Shown here: piece after piece, positions 21,301-30,384 of the stretch
Layout: each line of letters begins with the position of its first letter
Position numbering within the stretch: position 1 is the stretch's first letter
NCBI RefSeq assembly: GCF_000499385.1
Contig: NW_013654634.1
Coordinates: 75,001-117,791, forward strand
Direction: 5' to 3'
Origin: Eimeria necatrix
Taxonomy: Eukaryota > Apicomplexa > Conoidasida > Eucoccidiorida > Eimeriidae
Length of the DNA stretch: 42,791 nucleotides
Translations under genes and position numbers: made by a program
Notes under the pieces: generated by a model
What the model was told of the DNA's origin: nothing
Seen by the model: the letters and a program-made list of their open reading frames with translations, nothing else
Databases searched by the model: none

Positions 21301-24300
21301 GATCAGCAATGCTGGTAGGCGTTGGAGGCTCTGGAAAGCAGTCGCTGACTCGTTTGGCCTCCTTTATCGCTGGTCATGACCAGTTCCAAATCGCAATAAC
21401 CAAGACGTACAACGACAACGCCCTATTTGACGATTTCCGGAGCCTGTACATAAATACTGGTCAAAAGAACTTGCACACGACATTTATTTTGACGGACCTT
21501 GAAATAAAGAGCGACGGATTCCTCGAATACTTTAACTCTTTCTTGTCCACTGGGGAGATCTCAGGTCTTTTCGCCAAGGACGAAATGGATGGTATGTTCT
21601 GCGCCATCTATAATAGCTGTCAACCTGCAATCTGCGATTTACGGTTCGAACCTATGCCTTCACGTTTATCTTCTACATTCATGCCTTTGAGGTGATCTCT
21701 TCCCTGGATGAAAAGGTGCGTTGGACATATCAAGTACATGCATCTAACTGGCATTTTTCTTGAGTGTCTCAGCAATGGTAGCTGACAGAAGAGCAGACTT
21801 TGTCAAAGAGTGTCCTCACTTGGAAGAGACCATGACAAATATGTACAACTTCTTCCTAGACCGCGTTCGGGCAAACTTGCACATCGTTCTTTGTTTCTCT
21901 CCACTCAGCAAAAAGTTTTCAGGTCGGCTGCACTGCTGTCTGTTCAAAGCAGAAAGTAGAAAGTGGATGCAGACAGTGGATGGATGCACCCTGGCAACAG
22001 TTTGTTTCAGTTTCAAGCCATACTTTTCGCACCCTGGCCTCATATACTCCATGAAGAAAGATGCGTTTTTTTTTAACTTCAAAGCTTCCTAATAACTTCG
22101 CTTTGTGGGTGTCAGAGAGGGCGCAGAAATTCCCTGGGCTTTTCAGCTGCACAACTATTGATTGGTTCCTGCCTTGGCCCGAAGCAGCCTTAGTTGCTGT
22201 TTCATCAAGCTTCTTGGATAAATTTGAAATTGACGCTAGTTCCGAAAAGAAGGCTGTTCTGTACAACGTCATGGGCAATCTGCACAACAATGTAAGCGGC
22301 AGTACATCATTTACACTCTGAGGTTGTTCCTAGGGCTCTGAGAGCACAACTTCATCCTGGCGCCATTTTGTCTTAAAGTGTAGGGCTTGCGCTTACGACG
22401 TTAGTCATATGGGCAATCGCGGACACTTTTGTACAGAGAACTCGAATGAAGCTGTGCATGCATTTGCTTGCTTCGGGCTTTCAGGTTAATAGAATTTGCG
22501 ACGAGTATTTTAGGCGGATGAGACGGCGCGTATACGTCACGCCAAAGTCCTACCTCTCATTCATTAACTTTTACAAGAAGGTTTACACTGAGAAATTCTC
22601 TGAAGTTAACAACCTCGAGCGCAGGTAGGAACTCAACATGCTCGTAGCATGATCACTGTTGGTGCGACTTTTCACCGGATGAAAAGTCGCGTTATTTGAG
22701 TTCTTGTAACGACGATTCAGCGTCAATGTCGGGTTAAAGAAACTCAATCAAGCTGCTCAAGACATAAAGCAAATGAAGGTGCAGCTAAAGGCAGAAGAGA
22801 AGAAGCTTCAGGAATCGGAGGTTCAAACAAATCAGCTTTTAGCCAAAGTCCAGAGCGAGTCTGCAAAGGCGGAGAAGAAGAGCCAGGGAGTACGTCACAG
22901 CAAACCTGGGCTGGCAAAAAAAATTGAGTATGGGTCCGCCGATAAGTTGCAAAAGGCTTTTGACTTAGTCACGTCTGCAGAGGTCTTTTCAAAAGGAACT
23001 TTGAGATGCCCATGAGCGTTATATCTGCGATAACCTTCTGCAGGTGGCAGCATTTCGTGATGAATGCCTTAAAAACAAAGAGGAGATTCAAAGGGAACAG
23101 GAAGAGGCTAACAATGACTTGCAGGCGGCTTTGCCCTACCTTCGTGAGGCTGAAGATGCAGTCAAGTCAATCACTGCAAAGGACATAGTTGAGCTAAAAA
23201 CAATGAAGACACCCTCAGATATTATCCGCCTTGTTTTCGACGGAGTTCTTATCCTCTTACAAAATCGGCTGGCAGAAGTTAGGGCAGAGTCGAAGGTGAT
23301 AAACAAGAAGCAGATTGACTTCATCCATGATTCCTTTGACGAAAGCGCAAAAGCGATGATGGCAGACGTGCACTTTTTATCTAACCTCTTTGATTTCTCC
23401 AGGGTCAGTTCACTCACGTCCTTCCGCGCGTCTTGGTTGCTAACAATGTGCTGTAAACGGAGACCAAGAAAATTATCTTGGGGAGAAAACGAATCCTTAT
23501 ACTTTCTTTTTCCGCCCCGGCTCATTGTGCGTTTTGTTGGAATAGAAAGAAAAGGACAATATCAATGACGAGACGTGCGAGCTGTTGTTACCCTACCTAG
23601 AAGTTGAGCATTTCAATCCAGCAGTCGCTAAAAAAGCCTCTAACGCTGCTGAAGGTGAGAATTAGATTGCATTCCTCAGGAAAGGATGACGGTGCTGATG
23701 GGCCAAAGAATCTTTTAAGTTGAATCACTGTCTACTTGAAGAACTGGCCACTCTGTACGCAGTACCACCTCATGTTGAACTTCAACAATGTCTCCGCAGC
23801 TACATTATTTTATTCAGGTTTGTGCAAGTGGGTTGGAGCCATGGTGATGTATCATGAAGCCGCGAAGATTGTTAAACCTAAAATGGATTATTTGACTGTC
23901 CAGACTGCAAGGTATGGCACTCCAAATGCGCACTACTGAGCTTCAAGCGTTCAGTGATTGAGTGAGGCACTCTGGCAACATTGAAGGGCATTTCAAGCCT
24001 TCGAGCTCCAGGCAACTTGAGTTTTGTCTCCACACACGTCACTGCGCAGGGTTGAGGCCGCTTTGCGCCAATTAAGCGAAGCAGAAGAGGAACTCAGAAA
24101 GGCTCAGGCCGTGTTGGATGAAATCAACCGTCAGTTTCAACAGGCTCTTGCGTCGAAACGAGAACTGGAACAAAGGGCACAAGCAACCAAACGTCGTATG
24201 GAACAGGCAAACAAGCTCATCAACGGACTTGCAGGAGAGAAGGCTCGATGGTTAGTACACACTAATGAAAACTACTTGCAGTGCTCTTTACTCACGAATA

Positions 24301-27300
24301 ATTAGTGTCACTGACCTCGAGCGAAACTCCTGCAATATTTGCAGGACCGAAGATTCAAACACGTTTGCAGAGCGGAAAAAGAAGCTGATTGGTGACATCT
24401 TGGTAGCGGCAGGTTTTGTATCTTACTGCGGCCCGTTCAACGCTGAGTACAGAGAGCTGCTCAGAAAGCAGTGAGTCGGCGGAATTTGCACTACAAAAGT
24501 CCACTGGCGACAAATATGCAAGTCCTCCTGTAGTTGGCGGAATTTGCACTAAAACAGTTCACTGACGACAAATATGCAGGTCCTCCTGTAGTTTCCTTTA
24601 AGTGCATCGATTAGGCGATGCAAAATCGTAGTGGCAAGAAATATGGGGGTCTTCTCCTAGTGTTTTGGAGGTGCATGGAATAGGTACGCTGCGATTTCAC
24701 GAATCCTAGCATGCTGCACGAGCTGTTGTCCGCCGTCAGGATCATATTTCAAGAAGCCAAGAACAGCGGCATTCCATGTTCTGACTCCCTCAATATTGTG
24801 GACCTTCTTGTAGACGAGGGGACACGCGGCGAATGGAACTTACAAGGGCTGCCTGCAGACGAATTATCGGTGGAGAATGCCATCATCGTAACCAGGTCAG
24901 ACAGATACCCCCTCTTGGTAGATCCTCAGGGACAGGCTCACAGCTGGTTGAAAAAAAAAGAGGAAGACAGGATGAAAGGGTCTCGTCAATGCATAACAAC
25001 TGCGACAGATCCCCGGTGAGCTGGGTGGGCAGCACTGTGCTCCTGATACTTTCGTTGGACAGACAAGCACGTGCATTTTGCCCACCGTAGGAGCACGAGC
25101 TGTTTTCTTTGAAGCCGCTTGACGCTGCTTGTGTAAATTTTCGTCTACGGATGGTGTTCAGGAGCTTAAAGTGCATAGAAGCATAGCCGCAGTATGTTTA
25201 ATATTCCTAATTTTGATCAGGTTCAAGGATAAGGTCGAATTCTGCATGGCAGAAGGGCTGCCATTACTTGTCGAAAACCTTGGCGACACTGTCCCGGAGG
25301 TTCTTGACCCGATCCTTGAAAAACAATTCATTAAAAAAGGCAAGAGGCTTTATGTGACATTCATGGACCAGCAAGCGGAATACAATCCAAGTTTTGTCCT
25401 CTACATGACAACAAAGCTCGCGAATCCTCATTTTCCTCCAGAGATAAACGCGAAGTGCACGGTGATAGACTTCACTGTCATGCATGAAGGTACGCTTACA
25501 GAGGTGATCGCAGCTCTTTTCCTAAAAGACCGCGAGTTCTAGCTGACGTCACGGCATTGCACGCTTGCGCGAGGATGCTTATACACAGGTCTCGAGCAAC
25601 AGCTGCTTGGGCGTGTTTTGTCCATGGAGCAGCGCGCACTAGAAGAATCGCTCAATCAGCTTTTGGAGTCGCTAACGGCTAACACAAAGGCATTGAAAGA
25701 ATTAGATAGCCAGCTTCTGGATCGCCTTTCCCATTCCTCTGGCAATCTGTTGGATGATCTGGAACTGATTGAGGTGCTTGCAAATACCAAGGCAAAGGCA
25801 AAAGAAGTCGAGAAAAAGCTCAAGGATGCACAAGAAAAGAAAGCAGAGGTAACGCTTAGACGGCAGAAAAAAAAATCACGACAGGCCTTACTCTCGGCGA
25901 AACAAAATAACGTACCGAGGACATATAACATTTTATTCGGAACTAACAAGCAAGAATGCGTAGAATCTTGTGCCGTCTGCTGAATGGGGATGTACTACAA
26001 AAGCCTCCGGAGTTACTGCTCTCTTCAGATTAACGAGAAACGCGAGCAATATCGCTCCGTGGCAACAAGAGGATCCGTACTATACTTTTGTATGGTGGAG
26101 GCCTCTTTGATATGCTGGATGTACAACAGCTCCCTCACGCAGTTTCTGGAGCAATTCGATATCTCTGTCTATAGGTCTGAAAAGACACAGCCAACCCATA
26201 AGCGCGTGGAGAAGATAGTTGAGTACCTTACTTACCAGGTGAGAACGGCATGCAGGCCTACGTTGCCAAGATAGCTCGTTCTTGCCTTCTACAGCTGATG
26301 GTTATTGCTGTAGTCCAAAGGGTGTCTCTAAAGTACCTTTTCGCTTCTGTTGACTCTCATAAGCTTGAAGCTCTTCGGATTCCGTGGCACACGACAAGAC
26401 GTAACCGTATGCGCAAGGCTGCCCCGTTTTTGATACAGTTGTACAGAAACGTCTGTAAAGAATTTTTCAAGCTGCACAAAGAGGCGTTTCATATAATGCC
26501 GGCTTTGAAACATTTGTGCACTGATTTTGTGCGTCAGTCTTTTCACATTGCCTGGCTTTCGCTGCTTCCGATACAGGTCTACAGATACGTCTGTAGAGGA
26601 CTTTTTGAGCGGCACAAGCAGACTTTTGTCATGATGCTAATTTTAAAAATCTTGCAAACCGATGGTATTCTCCAGTCATCAGATATTTCCTTTCTACTAA
26701 GCGGCGGCGCAGGTGAGCTTTACGTTGTTAAGAACTGCCAAAGCATTGGCACCTTTGTTGGCCGCTTGTACTTGGCACTTGCCACGGAATCGTCTGATCC
26801 TTTCAAGAATTTTCGTTTCATTCGTCCGTACGATCTTACCAAGAGTATACGAAACTTTCTTGCGGCCATGTACAATACTGTATGCAGGCCTCGATGAGAA
26901 AGCAGAGCCGCCATGTCCCTTCAGATGGCTAGGGCAAGACTCAAAGGCGTGGCTCAACGTCTTGCAAATCTCCAGGACATGCTTTGGCCGAGACCAAATT
27001 CAGCTCTTTTGCGAGCTTCCAGAGTCCCTCGGGAAAAACGAATCAGCATGGAGAAAGTGGATGGAAGACAACGAACCCGAAAATCTTCCCATTCCAGATT
27101 ATGAAGACCGACTTAAATGTTTGAAAAACCTCGGGCATGTTCTGAGGCTGTGCCTAGTAAGCTGATGCGAGCATTGCCACCAATATAGTCAGCAGGCATC
27201 CGCAGTAGCCTCAATTTGCCAATGTGCAGCATCAAACACGACGCCTTCAAAACACTGACCGTCTCCAGAATGTATACGCAGATTCGCTCTATGAGGCCCG

Positions 27301-28326
27301 ATCGAACCGTGGTGGCATCGGCGCGTGCTATTGATCAGCTGCTGGAGCCAAAATATACAGAGCCTGTTACAGATTCCGTGGAATCAATATGGCAAGAATC
27401 ATCGTGTCGCGTCCCCGTTATATTTTTGCTGTCCCCCGGCACCGACCCCACATCGAGCATTGACGAGCTTGCGAAAAAGAAGCGAAAGTTTCCGACGGAC
27501 AAAGTTTCAATGGGTGAAGGACAAGATGTCGTTGCGAGAGAGAAAATCAAGTCCGGTTTCCTTTCTGGCAGTTGGGTTGTTCTACAAAATTGCCACCTAG
27601 GGTTAAATTTCATGAGCGAAATCGAGGACCTTCTTCTTAGGGTCACTGATATTAACAAGGCAAGTGCCCCAGCAGGCATTGGCACCCACGGGAAAGTAGA
27701 TGTAGTTCCTGCAGGCAATCCCATCCCGCACCATTCCTGTCAGACGGGGAAACACGCATCTTACGGCCTGCCGATACCTACTTTGTAATCACTATGCTCG
27801 CTTTTTCACTCCATTTTTATTCCAGGACTTCCGCCTGTGGATAACGTGCGAGCCTCACAATAAGTTTCCTATAGGGCTTCTACAGCTGGCGATCAAAGTC
27901 ACTAATGAGTCACCCATTGGACTCAAGGCTGGGCTTGCAAGAAGCTTCACAACAATGATAACACAGGAAACGCTGGACAAAGTAAACAATGAGAAGTGGC
28001 GCACTATTGTATTTGCCCTTGCAATGCTGCATAGCGTTGTTCAAGAACGGAGGAAATTCGGCCCACTGGGTTGGTGCATCCCTTACGAATTCAACTACTC
28101 CGACTTGGAGGCATCGCTGTTCGTTGTGGAAAAGCATCTCGCAGCCACAATTTTAGTAGGGCAGCCGCTTTCCTGGTCCACCATAGGGTACATGGTTGGG
28201 GAGGTGCAGTATGGAGGACGCATCACAGACGACCTGGACAGAGAGGTAATGTTTGTAAAGTAGCTGATACTAAAACCGACGTAAAGAACATGACGGGACG
28301 GTTTCGCTGCTGGCCAATGAAATTGC

Positions 28327-28399
<73 letters not shown>

Positions 28400-30384
28400 T
28401 GTGTGTGTCTGTGTGTGTCTGTGTGTGTGTGTGTGTGTGTGTGCGTCTGTGCGTGTGTGTGTGTGTGTGTGTCTGTGTCTCTGTGTGCCTACGGTCAGAT
28501 GTTCAACACTTACACGGGGAAATGGCTGACAGACGACTTATTCAAGTCCGGCTTTTGCTTCAATAGTGCCACGTCCAGTGCTCATGATTTCATGTACAAA
28601 GTTCCTCAAGGCACCGATATCTCAGTCTTCCGTGACTACATCAACACGCTGCCTTATGTAGATCAGCCGGGAGTTTTTGGCCTGCACGTAAATGCTGACC
28701 TGACATTTCGCTTACAGGAGTCGGCCTCCATGCTCGACACTATACAAGTAGGTCAGATTGTGCAGGGCATATCAATCAACCCGCGCTTTTGCGGAAGGTC
28801 CTCAGCTTTCATGCTTGCTGAATGCATTGGTCAGCACTTAACCGAGCTCATCAGGCAGGAACTGCTTAGTATTTTGCTCAGGATACACTTCCAAAAGCTT
28901 CTTCGGGAGGCAAGGGAAAGTCACAGGAAGAAACTGTGCGCGAGAAGTGCGTTGAAATGCTAAGCAAGATGCCAGAAGACTTTCAAGAAAGGGTTTACAG
29001 AGAGCAGGTGTCCAAGCTTTCGGGACCTCCTGCGCTGAACGCGAAGGGATTTGCTGCGCCTTTAAACATTTTCCTTTACCAAGTTAGCTACGCTTACCTA
29101 GATATGCTTTGACAGAAAACAATTCTAATATATCTCGAAGTTGTGTTTTAATTCATAGAGCAGTCAATATTTACCTATGCCAAAGGCGTCTGGTCTAGTT
29201 ATACTTTAGAATCATGGTGGCATGGAACTCGCAAAGCTGCTTTCAAGGGTGCCGTATTCTTAGGAAGTGCAGCGGATGCAACGGATTTTGACTATCGTGC
29301 GCGCCAATTTGTCCTCAATTATTAATGCGATTGACGGTACTGTCATCATGACTCCAGATTTGCAGGTGCGTAAGGTGCTTCCTCGGGCAGCTGCACGCTG
29401 CCTGCAGAGCATCCAATCTCCAAATAAAGTGTGTTCAGCTTCCCGCATGAAATGCTAGTAGCGCGAAGCAACCGGAGATCTAGCAACACGATCGTGTATA
29501 CAAGCATAGCGATTGCTTCTCAGGATGACGTGACTGCCATTTTCGATTTGCGGGTGCCGCATCGCTGGATGAGAGACCCAAGTGGCGCGGAAATATCGTG
29601 GCTGTCGCCCACGCTGGGGAAGTGGTTTTCAGGCATGCGGCTAAGAGTTGAACAGCTATGCAACTGGCTTGAAAAAGGCAGACCCAAATCATTCTGGCTA
29701 GCAGGCTTCTTCAATCCCACGGGTTTCCTTACAGGAATGATGCAGGAAGTAGGTAGCTACGTCTTCAGCACAGATTGTTGCCGATCTTCTATCACCTATG
29801 CCCAGACATACAAAACTCCGATGTCGTTACGTGCTACTGCTCAGGTTACCCGACAACACAAAAAAGACCAGTGGGGACTTGACGACGTTGTCCTGCACTC
29901 CGAAATGCGGACCGTCGATGTTGAGAAAATTAAAGATATTCCAGATGAAGGGGTCAACATTCATGGTTTGTATATTGAAGGATCCCGGTAAGGAGCTTGC
30001 CTCCGGCAGCCGTTGGCGGCCAACGGCAATCAGATAACTAATCACATTCGCATGGATGTTTACAGGCAAAGCAGAGTGAGTTTTCATATAAATGCATATT
30101 CACTCTCCAACTGCAGGTGGAATTGGCACGAGGCCAGGCTGGAAGAGTCTTTGCCTAAGGTCATGGTTGACAGGATGCCTGTTGTACATGCTACGGCAAT
30201 TACTTCTACTGAAAAAAGGAACAGGGGCCTAGATTATGGACAGTTTGAACCGTATGACTGCCCAGTGTACAGGTATCCAAGTAGGACGGATAAATATTTG
30301 GTCTTCCGTGTACAGTTGCGCTCGGATTTGCACCCATCTCACTGGAAACTCCGAGGTACTGCCCTGCTTTGCTCTACAGAGTGA
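5782..30384 (+). CDS. DNAH5-like: Axonemal outer-arm dynein heavy chain, gamma (DNAH5/DNAH8) type
   Basis: Force-generating ATPase of the flagellar outer dynein arm. In a coccidian it would act in the axoneme of the microgamete. I built 68 exons (listed in the domain entries). Phases agree at every junction and sum to 13,977 bases, so about 4,658 residues ending in TGA at 30382. Order seen: N-terminal stem, linker, six AAA+ modules with P-loops GPAGTGKT (about residue 1930), GDSCSGKT (2214), GGPGTAKT (2553) and GVGGSGKQ (2915), stalk with microtubule-binding tip (about 3161-3472), AAA5, AAA6 and C-terminal domain ending [13 protein letters not shown]. The ending, the [12 protein letters not shown] segment after P2 and the ~4.6-k length favour the DNAH5/8 class over the alpha/beta (DNAH9/11/17) class. 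Start: the ATG has A at -3 and G at +4, and the following [13 protein letters not shown] aligns with the family N-terminus. Three introns use GC donors (8024, 16711, 27660). The identity is very secure; a few junctions (exons 2, 16/17, 30, 39/40, 55) are less so. Confidence 0.97.
11312..11713. repeat. Intron 18 with TATACGTG-like low-complexity sequence
   Basis: A 402-base intron, long for this gene. From about 11390 to 11610 it is made of alternating purine/pyrimidine runs (tatacgcgtatatacgtg and relatives such as gtatgcacgtatatacatgc). Open frames across it are Tyr/Val/Cys-rich artefacts of the repeat. Flanking exons have matching phase 1. Confidence 0.7.
12602..16710 (+). other. Dynein linker (DHC_N2 region), exons 21-32
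   Basis: Residues about 1119-1910, the mechanical lever that arches over the AAA ring. Exons: 12602-12791, 12908-13199, 13374-13551, 13696-13872, 14065-14214, 14409-14527, 14714-14871, 14978-15105, 15219-15482, 15559-15861, 16010-16222, 16505-16710. Family landmarks are GEELFGFP (exon 23), [17 protein letters not shown] (exon 29), VEGNIEEWL (exon 30), LLGLQMVWT (exon 31), [11 protein letters not shown] (exon 31) and ITPLTDR (exon 32), all at the expected spacing. The exon 30 acceptor (ggggag) is pyrimidine-poor and uncertain. Exon 32 ends in a GC donor with otherwise perfect consensus (AG|GCAAGT). Confidence 0.93.
16834..18160 (+). other. Dynein AAA1, catalytic ATPase module, exons 33-36
   Basis: Residues about 1911-2202. 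Exons: 16834-17095, 17237-17443, 17664-17863, 17956-18160. Walker [11 protein letters not shown] and Walker [11 protein letters not shown] (Asp/Glu at about 1982-1983) are intact, so the main hydrolysis site should be active. It is followed by [42 protein letters not shown] and RDMNLSKL, all textbook dynein blocks. An open stretch at 17164-17209 within intron 33 looks exon-like but would insert extra residues into an invariant region. Confidence 0.97.
18261..19515 (+). other. Dynein AAA2, exons 37-40
   Basis: Residues about 2203-2525. Exons: 18261-18631, 18779-18964, 19059-19101, 19145-19515. Walker A is GDSCSGKTT, then [40 protein letters not shown] and [12 protein letters not shown]. Exon 39 is only 43 bases and the intron after it only 43 bases; this boundary was chosen because phases fit and residue spacing matches relatives, while the alternative acceptor at about 19121 runs into a stop. 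Confidence 0.93.
19637..20767 (+). other. Dynein AAA3, exons 41-43
   Basis: Residues about 2526-2832. Exons: 19637-20026, 20127-20328, 20439-20767. Walker A is GGPGTAKTS. The Walker B-like [10 protein letters not shown] has two acidic residues. It is followed by NEWGDQV-like [24 protein letters not shown], and [19 protein letters not shown]3 regulates the motor cycle in the dynein family. Confidence 0.96.
20966..22624 (+). other. Dynein AAA4, exons 44-48
   Basis: Residues about 2833-3160. Exons: 20966-21182, 21291-21591, 21773-21922, 22116-22291, 22485-22624. Walker A is [19 protein letters not shown], Walker B-like FILTDLEIK, then [25 protein letters not shown] and [10 protein letters not shown]. 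Splicing 21591 directly to 21773 reproduces the exact residue spacing of relatives; a tempting mini-exon between them has the wrong phase. Confidence 0.96.
22664..22690. other. Perfect 11-bp hairpin inside intron 48
   Basis: Arms GCGACTTTTCA and TGAAAAGTCGC are perfect reverse complements around a 5-base loop (CCGGA). It lies in the middle of a 96-base intron between dynein exons 48 and 49. Role unknown. Confidence 0.85.
22721..24250 (+). other. Dynein stalk and microtubule-binding domain, exons 49-53
   Basis: Residues about 3161-3472. Exons: 22721-22889, 23044-23403, 23546-23654, 23818-23911, 24050-24250. The first coil (Lys/Glu/Gln-rich, exons 49-50) and the returning coil ([18 protein letters not shown]..., exon 53) flank a globular tip of about 150 residues (exons 50-52) that would contact the microtubule. 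The returning coil ends in [14 protein letters not shown], the usual entry into AAA5. Confidence 0.94.
24345..26238 (+). other. Dynein AAA5, exons 54-58
   Basis: Residues about 3473-3862. Exons: 24345-24470, 24710-25015, 25221-25489, 25589-25848, 26029-26238. Landmarks are [59 protein letters not shown] and [13 protein letters not shown]. Exon 55 is predicted from a cctag acceptor at 24709 and makes this loop about ten residues longer than in vertebrate relatives, so its 5' edge is uncertain. Confidence 0.92.
24476..24591. repeat. Two-copy tandem repeat (about 58 bp) in intron 54
   Basis: Copies at about 24476-24533 and 24534-24591 share ggcggaatttgcacta, cactg(g/a)cgacaaatatgca and gtcctcctgtag, differing at a few bases. 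A third, strongly decayed copy may follow at about 24630-24660. The repeat sits wholly inside the intron. Confidence 0.8.
26439..26576 (+). other. Diverged tandem duplicate of dynein exon 59, still open
   Basis: This 138-base stretch directly precedes exon 59 (26577-26712). Both are preceded by the same gatacag acceptor and translate to related peptides: [20 protein letters not shown] here and [20 protein letters not shown] in exon 59, with further matches (LKxL, TD, QS) downstream. It has no stop, is a multiple of three, and is in the same frame as exon 59. In the family only one copy is expected, so I left it out of the main CDS. It could be an alternative exon, an in-frame 46-residue insertion, or a relic. 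Confidence 0.75.
26577..28747 (+). other. Dynein AAA6 and start of the C-terminal region, exons 59-63
   Basis: Residues about 3863-4346. Exons: 26577-26712, 26888-27156, 27282-27659, 27826-28245, 28499-28747. Landmarks are [92 protein letters not shown] and [12 protein letters not shown]. Exon 61 ends in a GC donor (AAG|GCAAGT at 27660). Confidence 0.95.
28328..28487. repeat. (GT)n microsatellite in intron 62
   Basis: About 160 bases of nearly pure GT dinucleotide with occasional tct and gcg interruptions. It fills most of the 253-base intron and ends only about 11 bases before the predicted acceptor (gtcag at 28494-28498). Cys/Val-alternating open frames across it are artefacts. Confidence 0.97.
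28882..30384 (+). other. Dynein C-terminal domain, exons 64-68
   Basis: Residues about 4347-4658. Exons: 28882-29082, 29264-29365, 29524-29748, 29845-29987, 30117-30384. Landmarks are [81 protein letters not shown] and [10 protein letters not shown]. Exon 64 lies in a long open stretch and was placed from the family alignment. A short Tyr/Glu-rich insertion ([11 protein letters not shown]) precedes the CPVY block and is longer than in vertebrate relatives. Confidence 0.95.

Noticed and set aside
21689..21715. Tempting mini-exon (EVISSLDEK) before a GTGCGT donor in AAA4
   Set aside because: It needs a non-AG acceptor and ends in phase 0, while the next exon needs phase 1. Direct splicing 21591-21773 fits both phase and residue count.
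22890..23043. Open reading continuing past exon 49 ([17 protein letters not shown])
   Set aside because: The GTACGT donor at 22890 and acceptor at 23043 give the stalk length seen in relatives.
28326..28500. Cys/Val-alternating open frames
   Set aside because: Direct translation of the GT microsatellite inside an intron.
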